From: Aequitasia sp047973235
GTDB taxonomy: Bacteria; Bacillota; Clostridia; Lachnospirales; Lachnospiraceae
Direction: 5' to 3'
DNA length: 64,000 nt
Assembly: GCA_047973235.1 (NCBI GenBank)
Contig: JBKEBP010000191.1
Location: forward strand, 1 to 64,000
The notes under the pieces were generated by a model. That model made no database searches, was not told the DNA's origin, and was given only the letters and a program-made list of their open reading frames with translations. Below, piece after piece: positions 54,041-63,991 of the stretch (position 1 is its first letter; the number at the start of each line of letters is the position of its first letter). Both the position numbers and the translations under genes were made by a program.

Positions 54041-54598
54041 CTAGGCTCTGGAAAGATATTCATTTGTTCTTGTATCAATCTTTAGCATATCTCCCTCTTC
54101 AATAAAGAGTGGCACCATAACCTGCGCTCCGGTTTCAACTATTGCAGGCTTTGTTGCTCCTTGCGCTGTATCACCTTTTAGTCCGGGCTCAGTTTCCGTC
54201 ACCTTTAGTTCAACTGTAATAGGTGGCTCAATTGAAAATACATTACCTTGATATGATACCACTTTTACATTATCATTTTCCTTTACGAACTTAAGAGAAT
54301 CCCCCACCGAATCAGCATCTACAGCTATTTGCTCATATGATTCCAAGTCCATAAAATGAAATAAATCACCATCCGAATATAAATACTGCATTTCTTTTCT
54401 ATCAATATGTGCTTGTTCAAACTTTTCACTTGGTCTAAAAGTCTTCTCAACTACACCACCATTAATTATATCTTTTATTTTAGTACGTACAAAAGCCGCA
54501 CCTTTCCCGGGTTTTACATGTTGAAAATCAAGAATCTGATATACTGTTCCCTCTATATTTACTGTTAACCCATTCCTAAAATCTCCTGCTGATACCAT
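54041..54598 (-). CDS. efp: Elongation factor P
   Basis: 185 residues. Relieves ribosome stalling at polyproline. The N-terminal KOW-like domain has the modified-Lys loop QHVKPGKGAAFVRTK, and the C-terminal OB domain ends MLKIDTRTNEYLSRA. The 5' spacing to AAGGAGG is normal. No modification enzyme is present in the window. Confidence 0.96.
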   Translation of the reverse strand: MVSAGDFRNGLTVNIEGTVYQILDFQHVKPGKGAAFVRTKIKDIINGGVVEKTFRPSEKFEQAHIDRKEMQYLYSDGDLFHFMDLESYEQIAVDADSVGDSLKFVKENDNVKVVSYQGNVFSIEPPITVELKVTETEPGLKGDTAQGATKPAIVETGAQVMVPLFIEEGDMLKIDTRTNEYLSRA

Positions 54599-54651
54599 CT
54601 ATTATTCCTCCTTAATTGGTTCATCACTGTATAATTCTATAATACTTTACC

Positions 54652-55167
54652 TTACTTTTCAACCTTTTTTGTCCGTAAACTGCGCTTATATGACCAAAGT
54701 ACTATTTTTTCAAGATATCTTTTAATCACTATCTGTATTTCTTCCTTTGGATGAATTGGTTTCACAAGGTAATTTAGTATACCCGTATTCTTAGCTCCCC
54801 AAACGTCTGTAAAGAGTTGATCACCGATGAAAACCGTGGTGCTTTTATCAGTTTTCATAAGCTGCATAGCCTTTTCATAATTTCTCACAGATGGTTTATG
54901 CGAGTTCCAAATAGCATGTACACTGACATCTTTATTAAACATAGTCACTCTTGGCTCCTTATTATTGGATAATAAGCAACAATCAAATCCGATTTTTTTA
55001 AGCTTTATGAATAATTCCTTGGCTCTGTCATCTGCCGGCTTACCATGTGGTACCAGTGTATTATCAATATCAAATATCAATCCTCTGTAACCCTTTTTAT
55101 ACAATTCTTCAAATCCAATGTCATATGTAGAATCAACATAATTATCAGGATAAAATTTACTTAACAT
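54652..55167 (-). CDS. YqeG-family HAD phosphatase
   Basis: HAD class IIIA protein with DxD in YRGLIFDIDNTLVPHG, Thr/Ser motif CLLSNNKE and acidic motif FIGDQLFTDVWGAKN. I chose the ATG at 55167 (171 residues, GAGG about 12 nt upstream); a TTG at 55185 is in frame. It overlaps the end of aroK by 11 bp. The Bacillus homologue is a phosphatidylglycerophosphate phosphatase candidate. Confidence 0.85.
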   Translation of the reverse strand: MLSKFYPDNYVDSTYDIGFEELYKKGYRGLIFDIDNTLVPHGKPADDRAKELFIKLKKIGFDCCLLSNNKEPRVTMFNKDVSVHAIWNSHKPSVRNYEKAMQLMKTDKSTTVFIGDQLFTDVWGAKNTGILNYLVKPIHPKEEIQIVIKRYLEKIVLWSYKRSLRTKKVEK

Positions 55168-55678
55168 TCTTATTAAATTCCTCAACTTTTCTTAATACTT
55201 CACTGCAAATCATCGACACCGTCTTATGGTTGATAGATACAATTACATCTGCACTTTCTTTATAAAATCCCTGCCTGCTCTTTAACATCTTCGATATCTC
55301 ATGCCTGGATTTTCCTCTTGCAAGAGGTCTTCTGTCATTCCGTGAAACTCTATTGTGAATAGTATATGCACTTGCAGAAAGTAAAACCACCGTACCTGTA
55401 TTATGGATTATTTCTCTATTTTTTTCCCTAAGCACAACCCCGCCGCCGCATGATATCAAAAGATTACGCTCACCTTGAAGTTCATATAAAAGATTAGTTT
55501 CCATATCTCTAAAATATTCTTCACCATGTTTTTCAAATATGTCAGCAACCTTCATACCTACTTTTTTTTCAATTTCTTTATCCGTATCAATAATCTTCAT
55601 ACGTCGCATCTTGGAGATTTTATAGGCAATTGTCGACTTTCCAACTCCCATAAATCCAATAAAGACTATATTTCTCAC
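55157..55678 (-). CDS. aroK: Shikimate kinase
   Basis: 173 residues. P-loop GFMGVGKST, shikimate-binding IIDTDKEIEKKVGM and CGGGVVLR, and the lid NDRRPLARG. Phosphorylates shikimate at the 3-OH. It overlaps the amidase gene upstream by 4 bp and yqeG downstream. Confidence 0.94.
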   Translation of the reverse strand: MRNIVFIGFMGVGKSTIAYKISKMRRMKIIDTDKEIEKKVGMKVADIFEKHGEEYFRDMETNLLYELQGERNLLISCGGGVVLREKNREIIHNTGTVVLLSASAYTIHNRVSRNDRRPLARGKSRHEISKMLKSRQGFYKESADVIVSINHKTVSMICSEVLRKVEEFNKNVK

Positions 55679-56370
55679 TGTGAACTATCTCCTCTTTCTA
55701 TCGCGTCTTGTACATCACCTTTAAACTGTTCGAAAGCTTCCTCATTATCCACAAAATACTTAGGACAAATTTTGCCTGTAATATCATAATGTCTTATAAT
55801 ATCCTCAGATGTTAAGTCAAACTTCATACATAACCATGCGCAAAGTTGAACCAAAGAACTATATGTAGAATTATTTGGTATTCCCGTTTTATCTTCATGA
55901 CAAAATTCTATAGATATACTATCAATATTTCTGTCATTAGACGCATATGCCACTTCCCACGTAGGTACACATTGAACAATCTCCCCATCTAATCCTACCA
56001 CAAAATTACTGCTTGCCTGCGTTTTTTTACTGTCTTTAAGTCCGTTAAAATAATTTCTATTATCCATAGCTGTGCTTCCCGGATTCGCAGTATAGTGGAT
56101 AACAATATTTTTAATTTTTTCAGTTTCAGTTTGTGGTCTTGAATATGCATTAGGCTCTAACAATTGTACATCGATGTCAGGTTTAGATGCATCTACCTGT
56201 GCACTTTCAATTTCACTATATTGATTATTTCCACTAACAACTGTATATACAATTAATCCGATAAGAACTGCCAACAAAACAACAATTCCTATTTTTATAT
56301 AGTTTTGCATCCTTCGGTTTCTAAAATTTATTCTATTGTTATTACTTCGTTTACCACTCTGTCTATTCAT
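55675..56370 (-). CDS. N-acetylmuramoyl-L-alanine amidase (Amidase_2), membrane-anchored
   Basis: 231 residues with an N-terminal anchor (about 25-47, IGIVVLLAVLIGLIVYTVV). The amidase_2 domain has zinc ligands in NIVIHYTANPGSTA and HYDITGKICPKYF and EFCHED. It cuts the bond between muramic acid and the stem peptide, so it adds to the wall-hydrolase set of this window. Overlaps aroK by 4 bp. Confidence 0.88.
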   Translation of the reverse strand: MNRQSGKRSNNNRINFRNRRMQNYIKIGIVVLLAVLIGLIVYTVVSGNNQYSEIESAQVDASKPDIDVQLLEPNAYSRPQTETEKIKNIVIHYTANPGSTAMDNRNYFNGLKDSKKTQASSNFVVGLDGEIVQCVPTWEVAYASNDRNIDSISIEFCHEDKTGIPNNSTYSSLVQLCAWLCMKFDLTSEDIIRHYDITGKICPKYFVDNEEAFEQFKGDVQDAIERGDSSQ

Positions 56371-56379
56371 TTAATCGCC

Positions 56380-57408
56380 TTAGTTTACCTTGAATTTATA
56401 ACCTGTTACTGTCTTATACTCTTCGTCTTTTGTAAATATTGGAGAATGAAAATTCTCCTCATTAATTGCATTTGGATAAAACTGTGTTTCAAAACAAAGC
56501 GCTTGACGTCTACAATAATGTGTATTATCTTTACCAACTTCATTCATGATGAAATTACCGGTATATAATTGCATTCCCGGCAAATCGGTATAAACATCCA
56601 TATTTATACCAGTACTTTCTGAATTAAGCGAGGCAACTTTTCGATAACCACTACCATTTAAGCAATAATTATGATCATATCCTCCACCTAATTTTAGTGC
56701 TTCGAAATCTTTATCTATATCAAGACCAACTGCCTTTGTCGATCTGAAATCCATAGGAGTTCCTTCAACCGGTTTTATCTCACCTGTAGGAATTAAACTT
56801 TCATTTGTAGGAGTAAAGGCATCTGCATCAATATAAATATTCTGATTCATTAATGTAGTGGAACTATGTCCATCCAAATTAAAATAACTGTGGTTCGTCA
56901 TGTTAAATATCGTATCCTTGTCTGAAACAGCTATATAAGTAATCTTAAGTTCATTATCGTTAAGCAATTCATATATAACACTTATATTTGCTTTTCCCGG
57001 ATATCCTTGATCCATGTCTTCACTTAAAAGTGTAAAGGTTATCGTAGTATCTCCTACATTTTCTACGTTCCAAAATCGTTTACTATAAAAGTTCATGCCA
57101 CTATGTAAATTATTTCCGTTATCATTATCTGCTAGTTTATAAACTGAGTTGTTAAGTCTGAATGAAGCCCCGGCAATTCTATTTGCAGATCTTCCAACCG
57201 TCGCTCCAAAGAAACATCCACCCTTCTCATAGCCTGAAACATTATCATAGCCTAATACTACATCTTTTGTAGCACCATTTTTGTCCGGTACAATAATCTG
57301 CACCAATGTAGCACCATAATCAGTAACTGTAGCAATTACTCCATTACTATTTTCTAAAGTATAGAGAGCAGCTTCTTTCCCATCACTTGTTTTTCCGAAT
57401 TTAGTCAT
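56380..57408 (-). CDS. galM: Aldose 1-epimerase
   Basis: 342 residues. Interconverts alpha- and beta-galactose. GalM signatures include GRSANRIAGASFRLN, NNLHSGMNFYSKRFW with the catalytic His, MTNHSYFNLDGHS and a C-terminal catalytic Glu in RQALCFETQFYPNAIN. Last gene of galKTM. Confidence 0.94.
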   Translation of the reverse strand: MTKFGKTSDGKEAALYTLENSNGVIATVTDYGATLVQIIVPDKNGATKDVVLGYDNVSGYEKGGCFFGATVGRSANRIAGASFRLNNSVYKLADNDNGNNLHSGMNFYSKRFWNVENVGDTTITFTLLSEDMDQGYPGKANISVIYELLNDNELKITYIAVSDKDTIFNMTNHSYFNLDGHSSTTLMNQNIYIDADAFTPTNESLIPTGEIKPVEGTPMDFRSTKAVGLDIDKDFEALKLGGGYDHNYCLNGSGYRKVASLNSESTGINMDVYTDLPGMQLYTGNFIMNEVGKDNTHYCRRQALCFETQFYPNAINEENFHSPIFTKDEEYKTVTGYKFKVN

Positions 57409-57423
57409 CTCGTATCTCCTATC

Positions 57424-58929
57424 TTATAATGTATTCATGAATTTTGTAAAAGATTCAAGTCCTGTTTCAGTTTGCTTAAAAACACCGCTATTTTCCAGCA
57501 CCTTAGTAAATGTATTTCCAATTTCTTTTTTCAATATATCCCATACATTGTCTTTATGTATACTATCATATTTACGTATAAATTGCTCTAGCCAATCCGC
57601 ATGTTTAGATATATTTTCATTATTTCTAATATCCGAAATACTTTTCTCGGTGATTAGGTACTCACTTAATTCTTCCATTTCGTTTTTCAGTCTTGCAGGT
57701 AATACAGCAAGACCCATCACTTCTATTAAGCCAATATTTTCTTTTTTAATATTATGATGTTTACTATGAGGATGGAATACACCAAGCGGATATTCCTCTG
57801 TTGTTATATTATTTCTTAAAACCAAATCCAATTCATACTTATTGTTTTTATATCTTGCAATAGGCGTTATAGTATTATGTCTCTCGCCATTCGAATTTGC
57901 AAATATAAAAGCATTTTGGTCAGAATAGTTTATCCAATTTTTAAGTATATGATCTGCTAAGGAAATCAGTCTTCTTTCATCTTTTCCGCTAATTCGAATA
58001 ACGGACATTGGCCATTTAACAATTCCCACATCTATATCCCTGTATGAATTAATACTAATCGTCTTTATAATAGGCGCCTTCTCCATGGCAAAGGTATATC
58101 TCCCACCTTGAAAGTGATCATGTGTTAAAATAGAACCGCCGACTATCGGTAAGTCTGCATTAGAGCCTATAAAATAGTGTGGAAATATCTTAATAAAATC
58201 TATTAGCTTTACAAAGGTGTCTTTATTGATTTGCATCGGAACATGCTTTCCATTAAAAGCAATACAGTGTTCATTATAATATACATATGGTGAGTATTGA
58301 AATCCCCAATCACTATTATTGATATTCAAGTGTATAATTCTATGTGTTTGTCTAGCCGGATAATCTATTCTTCCGGCATACCCCTCATTCTCCATGCATA
58401 ATTGGCACTTAGGGTACGTAATTTCATTTGTGCCCAGCGCGGCAGCAATCGCTTTTGGATCCTTCTCAGGCTTTGAAAGATTGATTGTTATGTCCAACTT
58501 TCCATATTGTGAATCGCTCTTCCACTTCATATCTTTAGCAATTCTATCTCTTCTAATATAATTACTGTCCTCACTAAACTTATAATAATAGTCCGTAGCC
58601 GATTCTTTCGATTCTTCATTATATTTCTTCCAGAACTCATCGCTCACCTGGTTTGGTCTAGGTAACAGAGCATTCATTAGTCTGGTGTCGAATAAATCCC
58701 TAGCAACTATATCATCAGTTATTATCTGTCGTTTTACCGCCTTATCTAATAATTCTTCTAATATATGAACCAGTTCAATATCCTTATCATCATTAACTTC
58801 GTTTTTCTGATACAGGGTTTCATTCATAATATCAAGAAGTAGATTAATCGTGTATATTCTTTCTGACTCAGGGAGCAATCCTCTTCTCACTCCGTACTCG
58901 ACCAGCTTATATATGCTCTCACCTATCAT
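57424..58929 (-). CDS. galT: UDP-glucose-hexose-1-phosphate uridylyltransferase, class II
   Basis: 501 residues, the size of the Firmicutes class II enzymes, which differ from the 350-residue class I type. Conserved segments are CQLCMENEGYAGRIDYPARQTHRII, GGSILTHDHFQGGRYTFAMEKAPI and YPLGVFHPHSKHHNIKKENIGLIEVMGLAVLPARL. Transfers UMP between glucose-1-P and galactose-1-P. It follows galK by 2 bp. Confidence 0.95.
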   Translation of the reverse strand: MIGESIYKLVEYGVRRGLLPESERIYTINLLLDIMNETLYQKNEVNDDKDIELVHILEELLDKAVKRQIITDDIVARDLFDTRLMNALLPRPNQVSDEFWKKYNEESKESATDYYYKFSEDSNYIRRDRIAKDMKWKSDSQYGKLDITINLSKPEKDPKAIAAALGTNEITYPKCQLCMENEGYAGRIDYPARQTHRIIHLNINNSDWGFQYSPYVYYNEHCIAFNGKHVPMQINKDTFVKLIDFIKIFPHYFIGSNADLPIVGGSILTHDHFQGGRYTFAMEKAPIIKTISINSYRDIDVGIVKWPMSVIRISGKDERRLISLADHILKNWINYSDQNAFIFANSNGERHNTITPIARYKNNKYELDLVLRNNITTEEYPLGVFHPHSKHHNIKKENIGLIEVMGLAVLPARLKNEMEELSEYLITEKSISDIRNNENISKHADWLEQFIRKYDSIHKDNVWDILKKEIGNTFTKVLENSGVFKQTETGLESFTKFMNTL

Positions 58930-58931
58930 TT

Positions 58932-60107
58932 TTACTCACCAATCTTTCTGGCTCCATCTCCAATATCAACTATGTATATATCCGCTTCCAATCCCAATTT
59001 TTCTTTATATCCGTTTAAAATAGCTTCTTTGAACTCTGTAACTAAACTTTTCTTAACAATATTTACTGTGCATCCACCAAAGCCTCCACCGGTAATCCTC
59101 GCGCCCAAAACTCCATCCAGTTGTTGTGCTATATCTACAAGCACGTCTACTTCTTCACATGAAACTTGATAGTCATATCTAAGAGACTTATGTGACTCGT
59201 CCAGAAGTTTTCCAAACGTAACTATGTCTCCACGTTTTAACGCTGCCTCTGCCTGAATTGTTCTTTGATTTTCATATACTGCATGTTTAACTCTTAGTCT
59301 AATTATATCATCAGTTATAATGTTTTTCTTTGCTTCAAACTCATCTATGCTAAGTTCTCCAAGTGCACTTATGTTTACCACTTTTTGAAGTATCCTAAGT
59401 CCTTCCTCACACTGACTTCTTCTCTCATTATATGCCGAATCAACTAGCGAATGCTTCACTTTCGAATTCACTATTATTATCTGTTCATTTGGAAGATTTA
59501 CCGGTGCATATTCATATTTCAAAGTATTTGTGTCAAGGAAAATTGCATGATCCTTTTTTCCCATTGCAGATGCACATTGATCCATAATTCCTGTATTTGC
59601 ACCAACAAATTTGTTCTCTGCATATTGTCCGTATAAAGCAATATCTATCAATGATACATCTTCGAAATTATAGTTGTCTTTTATTATTAATCCTACAAGC
59701 ACCTCCAGCGATGCTGATGAAGAAAGTCCCGACCCATTAGGGATATCGCCGTAAATCAATATATCCATTCCTGTTTCAATCTTATATCCATTTTTCAAAA
59801 ATGTCCAAAACACTCCCTTGGGATAATTTGTCCAACTTGCAGTTTTTGATACAACAAGCTTATCAAGGCTAGTTGAAACAACTCCAATGTTATCTATATT
59901 AACAGAATAGAAACGGATTATTCTATCACTTCGCTTTCTTGTAACACCGTATGTTCCTATTGTTAGAGCACAAGGAAAAACATGACCTCCATTATAGTCT
60001 GTGTGTTCACCGATTAGGTTTACTCTTCCCGGCGCAAAATAAGTATGTATATCACCTTCACTTCCATACTTTTCCTTAAATATTTTGATCAAATGTCCTA
60101 ACTCCAT
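58932..60107 (-). CDS. galK: Galactokinase
   Basis: 391 residues, GHMP kinase. Galactose motif GRVNLIGEHTDYNGGHVFPCAL, ATP loop PNGSGLSSSASLEVL and the C-terminal GGGFGGCTVNIV. Phosphorylates galactose at C1. First gene of galK-galT-galM; no galE and no regulator are adjacent. AAGGAGG precedes the ATG. Confidence 0.96.
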   Translation of the reverse strand: MELGHLIKIFKEKYGSEGDIHTYFAPGRVNLIGEHTDYNGGHVFPCALTIGTYGVTRKRSDRIIRFYSVNIDNIGVVSTSLDKLVVSKTASWTNYPKGVFWTFLKNGYKIETGMDILIYGDIPNGSGLSSSASLEVLVGLIIKDNYNFEDVSLIDIALYGQYAENKFVGANTGIMDQCASAMGKKDHAIFLDTNTLKYEYAPVNLPNEQIIIVNSKVKHSLVDSAYNERRSQCEEGLRILQKVVNISALGELSIDEFEAKKNIITDDIIRLRVKHAVYENQRTIQAEAALKRGDIVTFGKLLDESHKSLRYDYQVSCEEVDVLVDIAQQLDGVLGARITGGGFGGCTVNIVKKSLVTEFKEAILNGYKEKLGLEADIYIVDIGDGARKIGE

Positions 60108-60232
60108 GTGTGTCCTCCTTGAGATATATTGAAATCATTTTAACTTTTACAAAACTCTCGTAAATTACATAATACAATTTTTTCTTCAGTAAGTCTATTA
60201 AAAGTTACTATAACGATTATTGTTTGCAAAAA

Positions 60233-60252
60233 AAGAAGGCATATGCCTTCTT
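60233..60252 (-). terminator. Terminator of guaB
   Basis: AAGAAGGCA and TGCCTTCTT form a stem around TA; a long T-run follows on the minus strand, 16 bp after the guaB stop. Confidence 0.9.
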
Positions 60253-60268
60253 CTATTACCTATTGTCA

Positions 60269-61723
60269 TTACTGATCAACCGTATAGTTTGGAGCCTCCT
60301 TCGTGATGTGTATATCATGAGGATGACTTTCTTTAAGTGACGCGCTTGTTGTTTTAACGAATTCACCATTTTCTTTTAACTCTTCTATATTATGCGTTCC
60401 ACAATATCCCATACCTGAGCGAATTCCACCAATTAGCTGGAATATAGTGTCTTCTACCGAACCTTTATAGGCTACACGTCCTTCAACACCTTCAGGCACC
60501 AATTTTTTTGCATCAGCTTGGAAATAGCGATCGGCACTGCCTTGCTCCATAGCTGCAATTGAACCCATACCCCTATAGACCTTATATTTTCTGCCTTGAA
60601 ATAATTCAAATTCTCCCGGGCTTTCATCACATCCGGCAAACATGCTGCCCATCATGCATACATTTGCACCTGCCGCAAGCGCTTTAGTCATATCACCCGA
60701 ATATTTTATTCCTCCATCTGCAATAATCGGAATTTGATACTTATTTGCAACTTCATATGCATTCATTATAGCTGTAATTTGCGGAACACCTATACCTGCT
60801 ACGACTCTGGTAGTACATATTGATCCCGGACCTATTCCAACTTTTACTGCATCCGCCCCTGCTTTGATTAAATCTTCTGCACCTTTACCGGTTGCTACAT
60901 TTCCTGCTATAACTTGAAGCTGCGGGAAATTTTCCTTGACCATTTTTACACACTTCAAAACATTCTCTGAATGTCCATGTGCTGAATCCATAACTATCAC
61001 GTCTACCTTAGCAGCAACGAGCTCCTTAACCCTATCTAATACATTTGCTGTTATACCTACAGCTGCACCACAAAGTAAACGACCCTGATCATCTTTTGCA
61101 GACATAGGATATTTAATCTGTTTTTCAATGTCCTTTATAGTTATAAGACCTTTTAAATTGAAATTATCATCGACAATTGGAAGTTTTTCTTTCCTTGCTT
61201 TAGCAAGAATCTTCTTTGCTTCTTCTAAAGTAATCCCTTCTTTGGCTGTAATTAAACCTTCAGATGTCATACTTTCTTTAATCTTTTTTGAATAGTCTTC
61301 TTCGAATTTTAAATCACGATTTGTAATAATACCGACTAATTTCTTGCCTTCAGTAATCGGTACACCGGAAATTCTAAACTTACTCATAAGGTTATTTGCA
61401 TCTTCTAATGTATGTTCGGGTGAGAGGAAGAACGGATCCGTTATTACTCCATTTTCTGATCGCTTAACCTTATCCACCTCATCCGCCTGTTGTTCTATAC
61501 TCATGTTCTTATGAATTATTCCAATTCCACCTTGACGAGCCATAGCTATCGCCATACGATGTTCAGTTACTGTATCCATACCGGCACTTATCATCGGTAT
61601 GTTTAACTTAACACTTTTTGTAAGGTTTGTTGACAAATCAACCTGATTCGGAATAACTTTTGAATAAGCTGGAATTAAAAGCACATCATCAAATGTAATA
61701 CCTTCTCCAATAATTTTACCCAT
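60269..61723 (-). CDS. guaB: IMP dehydrogenase
   Basis: 484 residues. Oxidises IMP to XMP, the first step to GMP. Two CBS domains lie at about 95-210; catalytic Cys in GPGSICTTRVVAGIGVPQ; the flap around YFQADAKKLVPEGVEGRVAYKG. It has its own promoter and terminator. Guanine synthesis from salvaged hypoxanthine would still work if purL is inactive. Confidence 0.97.
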   Translation of the reverse strand: MGKIIGEGITFDDVLLIPAYSKVIPNQVDLSTNLTKSVKLNIPMISAGMDTVTEHRMAIAMARQGGIGIIHKNMSIEQQADEVDKVKRSENGVITDPFFLSPEHTLEDANNLMSKFRISGVPITEGKKLVGIITNRDLKFEEDYSKKIKESMTSEGLITAKEGITLEEAKKILAKARKEKLPIVDDNFNLKGLITIKDIEKQIKYPMSAKDDQGRLLCGAAVGITANVLDRVKELVAAKVDVIVMDSAHGHSENVLKCVKMVKENFPQLQVIAGNVATGKGAEDLIKAGADAVKVGIGPGSICTTRVVAGIGVPQITAIMNAYEVANKYQIPIIADGGIKYSGDMTKALAAGANVCMMGSMFAGCDESPGEFELFQGRKYKVYRGMGSIAAMEQGSADRYFQADAKKLVPEGVEGRVAYKGSVEDTIFQLIGGIRSGMGYCGTHNIEELKENGEFVKTTSASLKESHPHDIHITKEAPNYTVDQ

Positions 61724-61761
61724 TATATACCTCTCCTTTTCTTCTTCGTATTTTAACGACT

Positions 61762-61791
61762 ATGATATCAAAATATTATAGTGATTGTCAA
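61762..61791 (-). promoter_or_regulatory. Promoter of guaB
   Basis: TTGACA (61786-61791), 18 nt, TATCAT (61762-61767) on the minus strand. Confidence 0.65.
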
Positions 61792-61806
61792 TAGTATAAA
61801 CGACGT

Positions 61807-61853
61807 AAAAAAGAGAGGAAATCACTTAGTTGTAGGTGAATTTTCTCTCTTTT
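61807..61853 (-). terminator. Terminator downstream of the groESL spacer
   Basis: On the minus strand AAAAGAGAGAAAATTCAC pairs with GTGATTTCCTCTCTTTT (with small bulges), followed by T. It ends the groESL transcript after the repeat-rich spacer. Confidence 0.85.
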
Positions 61854-61862
61854 AATTTCGAT

Positions 61863-62020
61863 TGCTTCGCAACCGCTTACTTTTCTCTTGAAGTAAACTC
61901 CAGAATTCAGCTGCTTCGCATCTGCCGTGATGTATACACATCACTCCCTATTCTGTCGTTAATGCGCCAAGAAAAGTAAATGGCTGCTTCGCAACCGCTT
62001 ACTTTTCTCTTGAGCGCATT
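61863..62020. repeat. Repeat-rich structured spacer after groEL
   Basis: A 29-bp sequence (starts TGCTTCGCAACCGCTTAC) occurs at 61863-61891 and again at 61985-62013. A fragment TGCTTCGCA is at 61912. The second copy forms part of a long imperfect hairpin (AATGCGC at 61961 to GCGCATT at 62020) that reaches the groEL stop codon. Between the copies lies a near-palindrome, GTGATGTATACACATCAC (61927-61944). Confidence 0.85.
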
Positions 62021-63644
62021 ACATCATTCCCATGCCGCCGCCTGCTCCTGCGGGCATTGCTGGTGCATCTTCTTTTATGTTCGCTACTACAGCTTCTGTT
62101 GTGAGTAGAGTCGATGCTACACTTGTTGCATTTTGTAATGCACTTCTTGTAACCTTTGCGGGATCAAGTATTCCTACTTTAACCATGTCTACATATTCTT
62201 CTTTTAATGCATCAAAACCTGTTCCTATCTTTGATTCTTTAACCTTGTTTATTATTACAGAACCTTCAAGACCAGCATTTGCTACTATAGTATAAAGTGG
62301 AGACTCCAGTGCCTTTAAAACAACCTGAGCACCTGTCTTTTCATCGCCTTCAAGTTTATTAACCAGTTTAATTACGTCTTTAGATGCATGAACATAAGCA
62401 GAACCACCGCCGGCTATGATACCTTCTTCTACTGCAGCTCTGGTTGCATTAAGTGCATCTTCCATACGAAGTTTAGCTTCTTTCATTTCAGTCTCTGTAG
62501 CCGCTCCAACTCTAATTACAGCAACTCCACCTGCTAATTTAGCAAGTCTTTCTTGAAGCTTTTCTTTATCAAAGTCAGATGTTGTTTCAGATATTTGATT
62601 CTTTATTTGAGCAACCCTATCAGCTATTGCCTTTTTATCACCTACACCGTCAACTATAATAGTGTTTTCTTTTTGAACCTTAACTGATTTTGCTTTTCCC
62701 AGCATTTCCATAGTTGCGTCTTTAAGCTCCATTCCAAGCTCTTCAGAAACAACCTGACCACCTGTTAGTATTGCTATATCTTGAAGCATTTCTTTTCTTC
62801 TATCACCATATCCCGGTGCTTTTACACCAACAACATTGAATGTTCCACGTAATTTATTTACGATTAAGGTCGTAAGTGCTTCTCCCTCGATATCTTCAGC
62901 TACTATAAGAAGTCTTGCACCAGCTTGAACAATTTGTTCAAGAAGTGGTAATATCTCTTGAATATTTGTAATTTTTTTATCTGTAATTAAGATATATGGA
63001 TCTTCAAGATTAGCTTCCATTTTATCCATATCCGTTGCCATATATGCACTTACATATCCACGGTCAAACTGCATACCTTCAACCATATCAAGTTCCGTTT
63101 GCATTGTCTTTGATTCTTCAATAGTTATTACACCATCTTTAGAAACTTTTTCCATTGCTTCAGAAACCATTTCTCCAACTTCATCATCGCTAGCTGAAAT
63201 AGCAGCCACATTAGCTATCTGTTCTCTTCCTTTTACCTTACTGGACATCTTGTGAATACTCTCAACCGCAACTTCAGTTGCCTTTTTCATACCTTTTCTT
63301 AAGATAATTGGATTAGCACCTGCCGCTAAGTTCTTCATACCTTCATGAACCATCGATTGAGCCAATACTGTAGCTGTAGTTGTACCATCACCAGCCACAT
63401 CATTTGTCTTAGATGCAACTTCCTTTATTAATTGTGCTCCCATGTTCTCAAAAGCATCTTCTAATTCTATTTCCTTTGCAATTGTAACACCATCATTCGT
63501 AATAAGTGGAGAACCATAAGATTTATCCAGAACAACATTTCTTCCTTTTGGTCCAAGTGTAACTCTTACTGTATCAGCAAGAATATTAACGCCTTCTTCA
63601 AGCGATTTTCTTGCATCTTCTGCATGTTTTATTTCTTTTGCCAT
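62019..63644 (-). CDS. groL: 60 kDa chaperonin GroEL
   Basis: 541 residues. KEIKHAEDARKSLEEGVN start, ATP site VAGDGTTTATVLAQ, signature AAVEEGIIAGGGSAY and the flexible tail ending GGMGMM. With GroES it folds proteins in the cytoplasm. It follows groES at 24 bp with a GGAGG site. Confidence 0.98.
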   Translation of the reverse strand: MAKEIKHAEDARKSLEEGVNILADTVRVTLGPKGRNVVLDKSYGSPLITNDGVTIAKEIELEDAFENMGAQLIKEVASKTNDVAGDGTTTATVLAQSMVHEGMKNLAAGANPIILRKGMKKATEVAVESIHKMSSKVKGREQIANVAAISASDDEVGEMVSEAMEKVSKDGVITIEESKTMQTELDMVEGMQFDRGYVSAYMATDMDKMEANLEDPYILITDKKITNIQEILPLLEQIVQAGARLLIVAEDIEGEALTTLIVNKLRGTFNVVGVKAPGYGDRRKEMLQDIAILTGGQVVSEELGMELKDATMEMLGKAKSVKVQKENTIIVDGVGDKKAIADRVAQIKNQISETTSDFDKEKLQERLAKLAGGVAVIRVGAATETEMKEAKLRMEDALNATRAAVEEGIIAGGGSAYVHASKDVIKLVNKLEGDEKTGAQVVLKALESPLYTIVANAGLEGSVIINKVKESKIGTGFDALKEEYVDMVKVGILDPAKVTRSALQNATSVASTLLTTEAVVANIKEDAPAMPAGAGGGMGMM

Positions 63645-63668
63645 GACTATTTCCTCCTGTTAATCCTT

Positions 63669-63953
63669 TTATTTAAGTATTGCAAGAATATCATCCTGCT
63701 TTACAATAATATATTCTTCTTTTTCTACTTCAACGTTTGTTCCTGCATATTTGGAGTAAACTACTTTTTCTCCCTCTTTCACTTGCATCTTTACTTCTTT
63801 CCCGTCAACAGTTCCTCCGGGACCTACTGCTATAACTATTGCCTGCTGAGGTTTTTCCTTGCTGTCACCCGGTATTATAATTCCGGATTTCGTTGTTTCT
63901 TCTTCTTCAAGTTGCTTCAATACAACTCTGTCACCTAATGGTACTAATTTCAT
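63669..63953 (-). CDS. groS: 10 kDa co-chaperonin GroES
   Basis: 94 residues from the ATG at 63953, with AAGGAGG 7 nt upstream; an earlier in-frame start would add 14 residues across that site. Family features MKLVPLGDRVVLKQLE, SGIIIPGDSKEKPQQAIVIAVG and YSKYAGTNVEVEKEEYIIVKQDDILAIL are present. Confidence 0.97.
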   Translation of the reverse strand: MKLVPLGDRVVLKQLEEEETTKSGIIIPGDSKEKPQQAIVIAVGPGGTVDGKEVKMQVKEGEKVVYSKYAGTNVEVEKEEYIIVKQDDILAILK

Positions 63954-63982
63954 TGTGATTCCTCCTTGCGATGTTTTGTTTG

Positions 63983-63991
63983 TTAGCACTC
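63983..63991 (-). promoter_or_regulatory. Half of a CIRCE operator (HrcA site)
   Basis: The minus strand reads GAGTGCTAA, the right arm of CIRCE (TTAGCACTC-N9-GAGTGCTAA). Exactly nine bases remain before the window edge, so the left arm should lie just outside. groESL is then under HrcA heat-shock control. Confidence 0.85.
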
